Positions 1 to 8,619 are shown, counted from the first letter of the stretch. The stretch: 64,000 nt of DNA from Herbaspirillum autotrophicum (GCF_001189915.1 NZ_LFLS01000001.1:1-64000), one strand, 5' to 3'. Notes: a model not told the origin generated them from the sequence alone. Made by a program: numbers and translations.

Positions 1-31
1 CGCCTGCGCGGCTCACGGCGGGGCTCGAAGG

Positions 32-51
32 GATTCGCTTGCAAGCGAATC
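32..51. repeat. 20-bp perfect palindrome
   Basis: The bases read identically on both strands (GATTCGCTTG and its complement, no spacer). It lies about 100 bases upstream of the MerR promoter, in a stretch where I see no gene. It could be the end of a neighbouring element or a protein-binding site; nothing in the window decides this. Confidence 0.45.
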
Positions 52-144
52 GGCGGCCCGCAGAATGTGGGCGAGCCCCATCATTCTCCGTCCATGCAAA
101 TCCCCTCGAATGCAAATCTTTCTGCATATTCATTTCAAATCCCC

Positions 145-175
145 TTGACCCTCTCGTAACGTCACAGTCTATGAT
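145..175 (+). promoter_or_regulatory. MerR-type promoter with 19-bp spacer
   Basis: A -35 box TTGACC at 145-150 and a -10 box TATGAT at 170-175 are separated by 19 bases, longer than the usual 17 and typical of promoters that MerR-family activators untwist. The spacer begins and ends with GAC/GTC half-site-like bases. It sits just upstream of the MerR gene, so autoregulation is likely; an AGGAG ribosome-binding site follows at about 186-193. Confidence 0.65.
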
Positions 176-198
176 CGCTGCAACTGGAGGAGCGAGAC

Positions 199-1239
199 AT
201 GCAGTTCAAGATTGGCGAGTTGGCGCGACGTAGCGGACTGAGCGTACGCGCGCTGCGACATTACGATGACATCGGTTTATTGAAACCGTCGGCACGGGCC
301 GCGAGCGGATACCGCCTGTATGGCGCCGAAGACATCGCGCGTTTGTATCGGATACAGGCGTTGCGGCGGCTGGAGGTATCGCTGAAGGATATCGCGCTGA
401 TGCTTGACGATGACCCCGACGGATTGCGTGATGCCGTGGCCCGGCAATTGTCATCGCTGGCGCAGGAAATTCGTCAGGCGACGGCATTGCAAGCGCATCT
501 CACTGATTTGCAACGTCAGTTGGAAGCCAGCACCGCACCGACGGTCGATGATTGGCTGACGGCGCTGGAGAGCATGGTCACCGGCGCGAAGTATTTCAGT
601 CATGACGAGTTGACCAGGCTGAAGACGCAACGTGCTGCGCCGACCGCCATGCGCCAGCGCGAGAAAGCCGCGTTGAGCGCAGATCTGAAACACATGCTCG
701 ATACCGGCGTGGCACCGGAAAGCCGCGCCGCCATGAGTCTGGCCTGCCGCTGGATTGAGTTGCTGCTGGAAGAAACGCAGGGCAATGAAGCCATGCTGAT
801 GAAGCTGCACGCCATGCACTGGCATGAGCCGGCACTGCATGCGCTGACCGGGATCGATCAGGCCGGCATCCAGTTCATCGCGCACGCCATGGCGCACAGC
901 CGGCTGAATTTGTATGCCGCCTATTGCAGTCCCGAAGAGATGGCAGTGCTGCGCACTCATTACGTCAATCAAACCGATGCCTGGCCGCCGCTGATCGGCG
1001 CGATGCGCGACGGCATGTTGCGCGGCCTGGCGCCCGACAGCGCTGAAATACAGGTGCTTGCGCGACGCTGGCAAGCACTGTCGCTGGCCAAGGCCGGCGG
1101 CGATCTCAAGCTGCATGCGAAATTGCAGCACGCATTTCAACAGGATGCGGCACTGCGTCTCGGTTCCGGCATCGACGCGCCCCTGATGGCCTATGTCGGC
1201 GCCGCCATGCGCAGTTTGCAACTGCACGATACCAATTAA
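199..1239 (+). CDS. MerR family transcriptional regulator with duplicated TipAS-like C-terminus
   Basis: The first 75 residues are a clear MerR winged helix: IGELARRSGLSVRALRHYDD, then GYRLYGAEDIARL and a hydrophobic recognition segment, followed by a coiled coil around residues 80-110. The 346-residue protein is much longer than a minimal MerR (about 130). Two C-terminal blocks resemble each other and the TipAS ligand domain: residues about 155-215 (APES..A.SLACRW) and about 270-325 (APDSAEIQVLARRW). TipAS-type domains bind small organic ligands, and MerR proteins of this type activate their own promoter and drug-response genes. The carotenoid oxygenase starts 20 bases downstream, so the two are probably one transcript. 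The inducer is unknown. Confidence 0.88.
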   Translation: MQFKIGELARRSGLSVRALRHYDDIGLLKPSARAASGYRLYGAEDIARLYRIQALRRLEVSLKDIALMLDDDPDGLRDAVARQLSSLAQEIRQATALQAHLTDLQRQLEASTAPTVDDWLTALESMVTGAKYFSHDELTRLKTQRAAPTAMRQREKAALSADLKHMLDTGVAPESRAAMSLACRWIELLLEETQGNEAMLMKLHAMHWHEPALHALTGIDQAGIQFIAHAMAHSRLNLYAAYCSPEEMAVLRTHYVNQTDAWPPLIGAMRDGMLRGLAPDSAEIQVLARRWQALSLAKAGGDLKLHAKLQHAFQQDAALRLGSGIDAPLMAYVGAAMRSLQLHDTN

Positions 1240-1258
1240 AAAACACACAGAAAAGCCC

Positions 1259-2710
1259 ATGCACCCACCGCCGCCTGCGACACAGCATTTTTTCACCGGC
1301 AACTATGCCCCGATCAATACCGAACACGATATACCGCTGCTCGACGTCAGCGGCCACATTCCTGAAGCATTGTCCGGCGCGCTGTACCGGGTCGGCCCCA
1401 ATCCACAATATGCGCCGCGCGACGACAACTACCACTGGTTTTCCGGGGATGGCATGGTGCACGCATTTTTCATCGCCAACGGCCAGGTTTCCTATCGCAA
1501 CCGCTGGGCTCGCACACCCAAATGGGAACTGGAACATCAGGCCGGGCGGGCGCTGTTTGGCAGCTTCGGCAATCCGGCCACCAGCGATCCCGTCGCGCTC
1601 GGCAATCACAGCGGCACCGCCAATACCAGCATGGTCTGGCATGGCGGCCGTTTGTTCGCACTGGAAGAATCGCATCAACCGTTCGAACTCGACAGCCAGA
1701 CGCTGGCATCGAAAGGACATCAAAGTTTTGACGGGCAAATCACCAGTCGTTGCACCGCGCATCCGAAAGCCGATCCCGCTACCGGCGAACTGCATTTCTT
1801 TGCCTATTCAGCTGAAGGTCCCGGCACCACCGGCATGCTTTACGGCGTGCTGGATCAGCATTGCAAGGTGCGCAGCCTGCAGGCTTTCGATGCCCCCTAT
1901 GCCAGCATGATGCACGACTTCATGTTGACGCAGAAACATGTACTGTTCCCCGTCATGCCGCTGACCATCAGCGTCGAACGCGCCATGCAAGGCAAGCCGC
2001 TGCTGGCGTGGGAAGCCGGCAAGCGAACGCATGTGGGTGTATTGCAGCGAGGGCAGCCGGTCGAGACGTTACGCTGGTTCGACACTGACGCTTGCCACGT
2101 ATTTCATGTCATGAATGCCTGGGATGACGGCGAAACTGTCGTCGCCATCGTGATGCAGGCCGAAGTCGCCCCGGGCTTGCCCGACGAGCAGGGCAAACCC
2201 GGTGATCCGCAAGCCATGGCAGCCCGTCTGTGTCGCTGGACCTTTGATCTCGCCAGCGCTGGCCGGGATTTTCAGCGTGAGTATCTGGACGATCTGGTCG
2301 CCGAATTTCCGCGCATTGACGAGCGCTACACCGGCAGGCGCAATCGCTACGGCTTTTATATTTGCCACGCCAGCGCATGCCCCAGAGACGACGCCGAAAG
2401 CATCCTCTACGACAGCCTGGCCCGTTTCGATTTCGACACCGGCCAGCGGCAGATCTACACACTACCGGCCGGCGACGTGATCTCCGAACCGGTGTTTGTG
2501 CCGCGCGCCGACGATGCGCCTGAAGCTGACGGCTGGCTATTGGCGGTGGTGTGGCGTGCCACAGAGAACCGCAGCGACTTGTTGATCTTCGATGCCACGG
2601 ATATCGCAGCAGGACCGCAAGCGCTGGCGCATTTGCCGCATCGGGTGCCGTTTGGGTTTCATGGGAGTTGGCGGAGTGGCGAGGCTGCTACGGGTGGTGC
2701 CAACATTTGA
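1259..2710 (+). CDS. carotenoid oxygenase family protein (carotenoid/stilbene cleavage dioxygenase)
   Basis: This protein of about 483 residues belongs to the RPE65/carotenoid cleavage oxygenase family, seven-bladed propellers with a non-haem Fe(II) held by four histidines that split an alkene into two aldehydes. All four iron-ligand contexts are visible: AHPKADP..TGELHFF, MHDFMLT, FHVMNAWDDG and near the C-terminus FGFHGSW. I chose the ATG at 1259, just after the MerR stop, because residues encoded further upstream overlap the regulator and do not look like the family. Bacterial members act on carotenoids, apocarotenals or lignin-derived stilbenes. No phytoene or carotenoid genes are nearby, so a lignostilbene-type substrate is as likely as a carotenoid. 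The link to the MerR regulator is inferred from spacing. Confidence 0.88.
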   Translation: MHPPPPATQHFFTGNYAPINTEHDIPLLDVSGHIPEALSGALYRVGPNPQYAPRDDNYHWFSGDGMVHAFFIANGQVSYRNRWARTPKWELEHQAGRALFGSFGNPATSDPVALGNHSGTANTSMVWHGGRLFALEESHQPFELDSQTLASKGHQSFDGQITSRCTAHPKADPATGELHFFAYSAEGPGTTGMLYGVLDQHCKVRSLQAFDAPYASMMHDFMLTQKHVLFPVMPLTISVERAMQGKPLLAWEAGKRTHVGVLQRGQPVETLRWFDTDACHVFHVMNAWDDGETVVAIVMQAEVAPGLPDEQGKPGDPQAMAARLCRWTFDLASAGRDFQREYLDDLVAEFPRIDERYTGRRNRYGFYICHASACPRDDAESILYDSLARFDFDTGQRQIYTLPAGDVISEPVFVPRADDAPEADGWLLAVVWRATENRSDLLIFDATDIAAGPQALAHLPHRVPFGFHGSWRSGEAATGGANI

Positions 2711-2735
2711 ATACACCTCCATTCGGCACTATATC

Positions 2736-2760
2736 AATGCTCGCTATGGCGGGCATTTTC
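2736..2760 (+). terminator. intrinsic terminator after carotenoid oxygenase
   Basis: A 9-bp stem (AATGCTCGC with GCGGGCATT, one G-T pair) with loop TATG is followed by TTTT. It lies 26 bases past the oxygenase stop. The remaining bases to 2885 are A+T-rich and hold no gene. Confidence 0.55.
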
Positions 2761-2885
2761 AATTGCGGCGTTGCTATGGTTATTAGCGCCGGATTGATAA
2801 TGATCAATTCTCGTCAATTTAGTTACTAATACTAGAATTTATTTGGCATTATCTAGGCTCTGATTTCAACGATAGCCACTACGTG

Positions 2886-4103
2886 ATGACCACCTGGATT
2901 TTTCAAGGCAATCCATCCATTTTCGATTTCGCTGCGTATCTGCAGTCAACGCCGGGAGCAATCACTTGGTTCGTCGAGTCGGATGCGACAGAGATGCGCT
3001 GCGGCGATAGTGTTTTTCTGTGGCGTTCCGAAGGCGTAGGGGAGAATGCCAGCGATGCGGGCGTAGTCGCTTATGCTGAAATCATCTCAGATGTATCGCT
3101 GATGCCCGAGGAGCCAGAGTCGGTGCAATTTTGGAGAGACACGTCGAAGCTGGGTATTGCACAGTCGAGAGTATGGCTAAAAATCATTCGTGCAGCGAAA
3201 TCAAAAGAGGTCTTAAAACAGGAGTGGTTGCGTGAAGATACGCAATTAAAAACCATGCTGGTCTTGAAGCAGCCGGTTGGTGCCAATAGCAAGTTGACGC
3301 AGATCGAAGCAGATCGGCTGCAGAAAATGTGGTCCCGGGTCGGGCAGAATTGGAATCGTAGCGAATCAATTGCGGGACTGTGGGCGTATGTGGAAACCTA
3401 CGGCAAAGCCGTTTCTCGATTAGCTGGTTCGCCTGTTGATAAGGTGTCGGTGTTGACTGGACGCGCAATCAGTGGCGTCTATAACAAGCTCATGAATTTT
3501 CGCAGTATCGATCCACGGGACCCGCGCAAGGGCATGTCTGGCGCGGGGCAGATGGATCGTGCGGTATGGTCCGAATTCTTTGATGCGACGATGCAAACAC
3601 TGGACGACGCAGCTATTCGAGCCGAATTTGAGCGTTTGTGGGGAGTACTTCCGGCCGCTGCCATTGATGTCTATGCAGATCAACGCGCAGAGTCAGAAGT
3701 GTTTGGCGCGGAAGTCGAGAAATTGCTTACTCGTAGTTTGGCGTCGCTCATGGCTGCCTATAACAGACAGCGTCAGCAGCCCAAAGTAAGAAGCGATGGC
3801 AAACCAAAAACACGGACTGGGCGTACTACCTTGTATGACCGTAATCCCTTGGTGGTCGCGATTGCGAAGATGCGGGCCGAGAGTCAATGCGAGGTGGCAG
3901 ACTGCGCGCACGATCTATTTATCGATGCCGCTGGCCAGCCATATTGTGAAATTCATCACATCAATCCGCTTTCCGAAGGCGGCGCGGATGATATTGAAAA
4001 CGTCGTCTGCGTATGCCCGGCACATCACCGCGAAGCACATTTCGGCAAGAATGCGCAGGCACTTCGAGTCTCCTTTTTTGAAATGCGTGCTAAAGCCCGA
4101 TAG
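2886..4103 (+). CDS. EVE domain - HNH endonuclease, putative modification-dependent restriction enzyme
   Basis: The N-terminus (residues 1 to about 135, starting TTWIFQGNP and including ITWFVE and GDSVFLWRS) looks like an EVE/PUA-like domain, the fold that flips out modified bases. A middle segment (residues about 170-240) carries LTGRAISGVYNKLMNFRSID and VWSEFF, a motif seen in other HNH restriction-like proteins. The C-terminus is an HNH nuclease: CEVADC, then CEIHHINPLSEGG, then CVCPAHHREAHF, supplying zinc cysteines and catalytic His/Asn. EVE-HNH enzymes cut DNA carrying modified cytosine and restrict phages. No methyltransferase is adjacent, as expected for such a type IV-like system. 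The gene is visibly more A+T-rich than its neighbours and has terminators on both sides, which suggests acquisition as a unit. A GTG at 2883 directly before the ATG is an alternative start. Confidence 0.8.
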   Translation: MTTWIFQGNPSIFDFAAYLQSTPGAITWFVESDATEMRCGDSVFLWRSEGVGENASDAGVVAYAEIISDVSLMPEEPESVQFWRDTSKLGIAQSRVWLKIIRAAKSKEVLKQEWLREDTQLKTMLVLKQPVGANSKLTQIEADRLQKMWSRVGQNWNRSESIAGLWAYVETYGKAVSRLAGSPVDKVSVLTGRAISGVYNKLMNFRSIDPRDPRKGMSGAGQMDRAVWSEFFDATMQTLDDAAIRAEFERLWGVLPAAAIDVYADQRAESEVFGAEVEKLLTRSLASLMAAYNRQRQQPKVRSDGKPKTRTGRTTLYDRNPLVVAIAKMRAESQCEVADCAHDLFIDAAGQPYCEIHHINPLSEGGADDIENVVCVCPAHHREAHFGKNAQALRVSFFEMRAKAR

Positions 4104-4143
4104 GTTCTTCCAGCCGAGGTACAGAATCTTACGAAAGAAAAAA

Positions 4144-4173
4144 GCCGTTCAGTTTTTAGCTGAACGGCATTTT
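4144..4173. terminator. bidirectional terminator between EVE-HNH gene and TRAP permease
   Basis: A perfect 9-bp stem, GCCGTTCAG (4144-4152) with CTGAACGGC (4160-4168), is followed by ATTTTT and preceded by an A-run. It can therefore stop transcripts from both converging genes. Confidence 0.8.
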
Positions 4174-4207
4174 TCTTCAAGCAAGTATTTGCTTCACCAC
4201 CTCACCA

Positions 4208-6079
4208 TCAAAGAAACCCAATAGAAATCCAGGGAATGAACGTAATCGCAATCAAGCCCAGCAACAGCATCCCCAGATACAACCAAATCCGCTTGAGCGC
4301 CACTTCCGGTTTGACTTCGCCGATGATGCAGGCGGCGTAGTAGCACAGGCCGAACGGTGGGGCGAAGACGCCGAGGCCCATGGCCAGGATGACTACCATG
4401 GCGTAGTGGATTTCATGGATGCCGAGCTGGCGCGCAATCGGGAACAGCAGCGGGCCGAACAGGACGATGGCGGGGATGCCTTCGAGTACGCTGCCGAGTA
4501 CGATGAAGGCCACAATCGAGACCAGCATGAAGCCGGTAGCGCCGCCGGGAACCACGGTCATCAGTGCTGCCAGGTCATGGGAAAAGCCTGATTGCGTCAA
4601 GGCCCAACCCATGGCGCTGGCGGCGCCGACGATGAACAGGATCGCGCCCGAGAGTGCGGCGGTCTGTACCAGAATCGGCAGGGCCATGTGCCACTTCAGG
4701 CTGCCGCGATAAATGATCAGGCCGACGATCAGCGAGTAGGCAATGCCGATGGTGGAGACTTCGGTGGCGGTGGCGACGCCTTCGACTACCGCGGTGCGGA
4801 TCACGAACGGCAGCAGCAGCGCCGGCAGGGCAATCGCGAACGTCTTGAGCACCGTTTTGAGTGGGGCACGCTTGGTTTCGACGTGATCCTTGCCGGCACG
4901 CCACCAGGCTACTACCGCCAGCACGATGGCGAGTACGAAGGCCGGCAGGATACCGGCGGTGAACAGCGCCGCAATCGAAATGCCGGTGACCGAGGCAATC
5001 GCGATCAACACCAGCGACGGCGGGATGGTTTCACTCATGGCGCCGGACGCGGCCAAGAGCGAAATCAGTTCGCTGTCTTGCATGCCGCGCTTGCGCATTT
5101 CGGGAAACAGGACCGGCGCCACGGCCGCCATGTCGGCGGTCTTCGATCCGGAAATGCCGGACACCAGCAGCATCGCACCGAGCAGTACATACGACATGCC
5201 GCCGCGCACGTGGCCGACCAAAGAGGCCAGGAATTCCACCATCACCCGCGCCAGTCCGGTGGCATGCACCAGTTGCCCGAGCAGCACGAACATCGGTACT
5301 GCCAGCAGAATCAGGCTGCTCATGCCTTCATCCATGCGACCGACGACGATCACGACCGGCGTCGAGGTGGTCGTCAGCAAGTAGGCACAGGTGGCGATGG
5401 CAAAGGCGAAGGCAATCGGTGCTCCGGCCATGACTGCTGCACCCAATACGCCGATAAAGAAGATCGGCAATGCGCTCTGGCCCATCGCCGTCAGCACTGG
5501 CGCGCCCAGATAACAGGCGCCGGCAATCACTGCCAGCAAGGCGCCGACAGTCAGCATGTCGCGCTTGTCGTGGTGCATCAGCCGCAGTGCGCAACTGATG
5601 AAGGCAATGATGAAGCCGACCGGCAATGCCAGTGCGCGTACCGTGCCGCTCCAGCCGAGCGCCGGGGTTTCGACGAAGCCCTGGTCTTCGACATAGTCGA
5701 AGCTCGGATGCAGCACGATGGCCAGCAGCACGGCGGTGATTCCGACCGCCAGCGTTTCGGTCCAGGCTTGCGCCCGTGGCGACAGCTTGGAGACGAAGAA
5801 GGTCAGCCGCATATGGCAAGAGCGTTGTACCGCCAATGCGCTGCCCAACATCGCCAGCCACAGGAACAGGATCGAGGCCAGTTCGTCGCTCCAGATCAGC
5901 GAACTGTGAAATACCGAGCGCGCGATAATGCCGACGAACAGCAGCACCACCTCGGCCACCAGCACGCTGGCAGTCACCACCTCGACCGACTTTTCCAGCC
6001 ATTGCTGGATGCTGGTCAGCAGGTGGCCGGCGGGGCCTTTGAATGGCATCGGTGCGCTCATGCTGTGGGCGGCGCTCAC
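4208..6079 (-). CDS. TRAP transporter fused permease (DctQ-DctM)
   Basis: The protein has a small DctQ-like part (residues 1 to about 170, about four membrane segments, with EVVLLFVGIIARSVF and WSDELASILFLW) fused to a large DctM part (about 12 segments, with GAPIAFAFAI and the ISGSKTADMAAVAPVLFPEM region). TRAP transporters use an ion gradient and a periplasmic binding protein to import organic acids or sugar acids. I prefer a GTG start at 6079: it overlaps the dctP stop in a GTGA arrangement and has an AGGAA 8 bases ahead. An ATG at 6061 is possible but lacks a good ribosome-binding site. The upstream partner is the binding protein gene; the pair forms one operon. Confidence 0.9.
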   Translation of the reverse strand: MSAAHSMSAPMPFKGPAGHLLTSIQQWLEKSVEVVTASVLVAEVVLLFVGIIARSVFHSSLIWSDELASILFLWLAMLGSALAVQRSCHMRLTFFVSKLSPRAQAWTETLAVGITAVLLAIVLHPSFDYVEDQGFVETPALGWSGTVRALALPVGFIIAFISCALRLMHHDKRDMLTVGALLAVIAGACYLGAPVLTAMGQSALPIFFIGVLGAAVMAGAPIAFAFAIATCAYLLTTTSTPVVIVVGRMDEGMSSLILLAVPMFVLLGQLVHATGLARVMVEFLASLVGHVRGGMSYVLLGAMLLVSGISGSKTADMAAVAPVLFPEMRKRGMQDSELISLLAASGAMSETIPPSLVLIAIASVTGISIAALFTAGILPAFVLAIVLAVVAWWRAGKDHVETKRAPLKTVLKTFAIALPALLLPFVIRTAVVEGVATATEVSTIGIAYSLIVGLIIYRGSLKWHMALPILVQTAALSGAILFIVGAASAMGWALTQSGFSHDLAALMTVVPGGATGFMLVSIVAFIVLGSVLEGIPAIVLFGPLLFPIARQLGIHEIHYAMVVILAMGLGVFAPPFGLCYYAACIIGEVKPEVALKRIWLYLGMLLLGLIAITFIPWISIGFL

Positions 6080-7140
6080 GACATTTTTCCTACAGTGGCC
6101 TCCAGCGCAGCCCATGGCGCGGCGCCGAACTTGTCGCGCCACTCCTTGTAAAAGCCGGCGTCAGACAAGGCTTTGCGGAAAGAGTCGCGATTGGCCGTTT
6201 CGAAAATGATGCCTTTCTTGCTCAACTGGTCTTTGAGGGTGGCGTTGAGGTGGTCGACATCGGCCCGTTGTTCCATGTTGGCGCGGTCGAATTCGCGCTG
6301 CACGATTTTCTTCAGGTCGTCCGGCAGATTGGCCCAGGCGCGGCGGTTGCCGAGCAGCCAGAACGGGTCCCAGATGTGATTGGTCTGGCTGATGTATTTC
6401 TGGACTTCATACAGCTTGCCGGCTTCAATCGCCACCAGACCGTTTTCTTGACCGTCGACCAGCTTGGTTTGCAGCGCGGTATACAGTTCGTTGAAATTGA
6501 TCGAGGTCGGATTGGCGCCGAGCGCCTTGAACAGCGAAGTGAACATCGGCGATACCGGCACCCGGATACGGTAGCCCTGCAAGTCGGCCGGGGTCTTGAT
6601 CGGTTTCGAGGCCGAGGAAATCTGGCGGAAGCTGTTGTCGCCGGCTTTGGCCACCGAAACGAAACCGCTCTTGTCGATCTGGGCCCGGATCAGTTTGCCT
6701 AGTTCGCCATCGACGCTGCTCCAGACTTGCTGATAATCGGAATAAGTGAAACCGACGTTGGTGATCGCCGTCAGCGGCACCACGGTCGACAGCACCGAAC
6801 CGGCGATGTTGAGAAATTCGACGCCGCCGGAACGCACCTGGGTCAGCAGATCGGTATCCGAACCCAGCTGGCTGGCCGGGAAGAAACGAATATCGACGCG
6901 TCCGGAACTGGCTTCGCGGATGCGGTCGGTGGCTTGTTTCAGGCGGGCATTGATCGGCTGGTCGAGCGATTGGCCGGTCGCCAGTTTGTAATTGAATTCG
7001 GCGGCGCGGGCCGGACCCGACCATACGGTAAACAACGGCAGCGCCGCGGCGGCCGTCAACAGACTGCGGCGGGTGGCGGATGGCGGATTCGACGACAGGG
7101 TCGATGGTGAAGCGCCGCGTGGCGGTTTGACTGGTTTCAT
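6076..7140 (-). CDS. TRAP transporter substrate-binding protein (DctP family)
   Basis: This 354-residue periplasmic receptor has an exported N-terminus containing a twin-arginine (TRRSLLTAAAALPLF, cleavage near ARA-AEF), so Tat export is possible. The mature part is a DctP fold: FNYKLATGQSLDQP, GRVDIRFFPASQLGSDTDLL, and the ligand-contact region LQGYRIRVP..MFTSLFKALGANPT that normally holds the conserved Arg clamping a carboxylate. It hands substrate to the fused permease encoded immediately downstream. The ligand is not predictable by eye; the nearby dehydrogenase genes suggest a hydroxy acid or sugar acid. Confidence 0.92.
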   Translation of the reverse strand: MKPVKPPRGASPSTLSSNPPSATRRSLLTAAAALPLFTVWSGPARAAEFNYKLATGQSLDQPINARLKQATDRIREASSGRVDIRFFPASQLGSDTDLLTQVRSGGVEFLNIAGSVLSTVVPLTAITNVGFTYSDYQQVWSSVDGELGKLIRAQIDKSGFVSVAKAGDNSFRQISSASKPIKTPADLQGYRIRVPVSPMFTSLFKALGANPTSINFNELYTALQTKLVDGQENGLVAIEAGKLYEVQKYISQTNHIWDPFWLLGNRRAWANLPDDLKKIVQREFDRANMEQRADVDHLNATLKDQLSKKGIIFETANRDSFRKALSDAGFYKEWRDKFGAAPWAALEATVGKMS

Positions 7141-7228
7141 GCTCTGGTCTCCAATTTTTATAGGTCAGTATCCGGCGCAGGGGCCCGATGCTGGCGTCCG
7201 ATATATCCGGTGCAGCCCTGATCGGCTG

Positions 7229-7259
7229 CAGCAACCGGATAAGCCGACACCGGTTGCTG
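7229..7259. promoter_or_regulatory. 10-bp inverted repeat between dctP and divergent LysR gene
   Basis: CAGCAACCGG (7229-7238) and CCGGTTGCTG (7250-7259) form a perfect inverted repeat with an 11-base spacer. It lies 89 bases upstream of dctP and 126 bases upstream of the divergent regulator, where a LysR-type operator is expected. A leader hairpin in the dctP mRNA is the alternative. Confidence 0.45.
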
Positions 7260-7384
7260 ACGAGTTTTACCTTACCTTCTGCGAGGCTGAGTGCGGTCTC
7301 GGTGATTGAATGTAAAAGCTTTGTTGGTGAAGTACAATTAATTTATTTTTCTCTATCGTGTAGAAAATTTAAAGGGTTGCTGCC

Positions 7385-8305
7385 ATGTACCTGCCGCTTC
7401 GCTCCATCAGTGTATTCAACGCCGTTGCCCGTGCCGGCAGCATTTCCAGTGCCGCCGAAGAACTCAATGTGACGCCGTCGGCGGTCAGCCAGCAAATCCA
7501 GGCGCTGGAAACCCATCTCGGCACTTCCCTGATGGTCAAGGTCGGGCGCGGCGTGGCGCTGACCGAAGCGGGTGAGCGCTACTTCTCGATGATCGCCGAA
7601 GAAATCGACCGCATTTCCGAAGCCACCCAAAGCATCCGCGGCTTGCGGCCGGTCACCTTGCTGACGGTGCGGGCCACGCCGACTTTGTCGAGCAAGTGGC
7701 TGTTGCCGCGACTGCGTTCATTTCTGGATGCCAATCCCGACCTCGAAGTCCGTCTCAACGGCACCAATGAAGTGACCGATTTTACGCGCGAAACGGTGGA
7801 CGTTGAAATCCGCCATGGCCGTGGTCAATGGCCCGGTTTGTACACCGAAGGCTTGACCGAGGAATGGTTTTTTCCGGTGTGTCGGCCCGATTATGCGGCC
7901 GCCGCCAGCCTCGATGCGACCGAAGTGGCGCAGCACCGCCTGATCCATTCGGTGAAGTCGCAGGTGCAGTGGCCATACTGGTTTTCGATGAGCAAGGTGA
8001 CGCCGCCGAACCAGATCCGGCGCGTGCTGTTTGACCGCAGCCATATGGCCATCGACGCCGCTGCCGATGGCATCGGGCTGGCGCTGGAAAGCAGCCTGAT
8101 GATGTGGCGCGAACTGCGCGAATGCAGTCTGATTTGCCCGGTACGCAAACCACCGAGGATTTCCCAGACCACGCAATGGATTGTCTGTCCGGTCGATCAC
8201 TTGCGCAAAAACAAAGTCAGCCTGTTCATCGATTGGCTGCGGGCAGAGGTGGCGCAATGGCAGGCGGAGCAGGCGCAACAGGTGCAATTGCCGTTTGCGA
8301 AGTAG
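7385..8305 (+). CDS. LysR family transcriptional regulator (GcvA-like)
   Basis: This 306-residue protein has the LysR layout: winged helix at residues 1-60 (SISVFNAVARAGSISSAAEE, AVSQQIQALE, LTEAGERYF), a linker helix, and an effector domain with RPVTLLTVRATPTLSSKWLLPRL as in GcvA-type members. It diverges from the TRAP operon and lies upstream of the oxidoreductase genes on its own strand, so it probably controls uptake and breakdown of the same compound. The effector is unknown. Confidence 0.92.
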   Translation: MYLPLRSISVFNAVARAGSISSAAEELNVTPSAVSQQIQALETHLGTSLMVKVGRGVALTEAGERYFSMIAEEIDRISEATQSIRGLRPVTLLTVRATPTLSSKWLLPRLRSFLDANPDLEVRLNGTNEVTDFTRETVDVEIRHGRGQWPGLYTEGLTEEWFFPVCRPDYAAAASLDATEVAQHRLIHSVKSQVQWPYWFSMSKVTPPNQIRRVLFDRSHMAIDAAADGIGLALESSLMMWRELRECSLICPVRKPPRISQTTQWIVCPVDHLRKNKVSLFIDWLRAEVAQWQAEQAQQVQLPFAK

Positions 8306-8619
8306 ACCGGTATGACCCGGCCGCCCATGGTATGGATTAGAAAAACTAAGTTGTTTGATCGTAAATGTTAATTGTTTTAACAGGACGCGCTGAGTAAACT
8401 TTTTACACGCATCGGGTCAGTGCAAGCTGCAAGAGAAGCAGTTGATCCGCTGCGCAAGAGTCTGTCGTCTGGTAGTTGCCTGAAGGTTGCGCCGGTGTCT
8501 GCATGACCCGGTGAACCCGGCAGGCAAGGCGGCAATTTCACGCTTCCGGCATCGCACCCAAAGCCTAAAACGCGAGAGACAAGTGCGATGCCCTCTGTTA
8601 ATGACATGAAGGATCAATA
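8306..8619. other. 314-base intergenic region
   Basis: I see no convincing gene. Near 8367-8381 there is a short inverted repeat (GTTAA, 5 bases, TTAAC) that could be part of an operator for the downstream operon. The last 20 bases hold AAGGA ahead of the ATG at 8620. Confidence 0.4.

Noticed and set aside
39..233. 64-residue plus-strand open frame before the MerR gene
   Set aside because: It covers the MerR promoter and the gene start in another frame and has no protein-like pattern.
4592..6151. 519-residue open frame antisense to the TRAP permease
   Set aside because: Its product is dominated by Gln, His, Arg and Gly runs, the typical shadow of a G+C-rich membrane-protein gene on the other strand.
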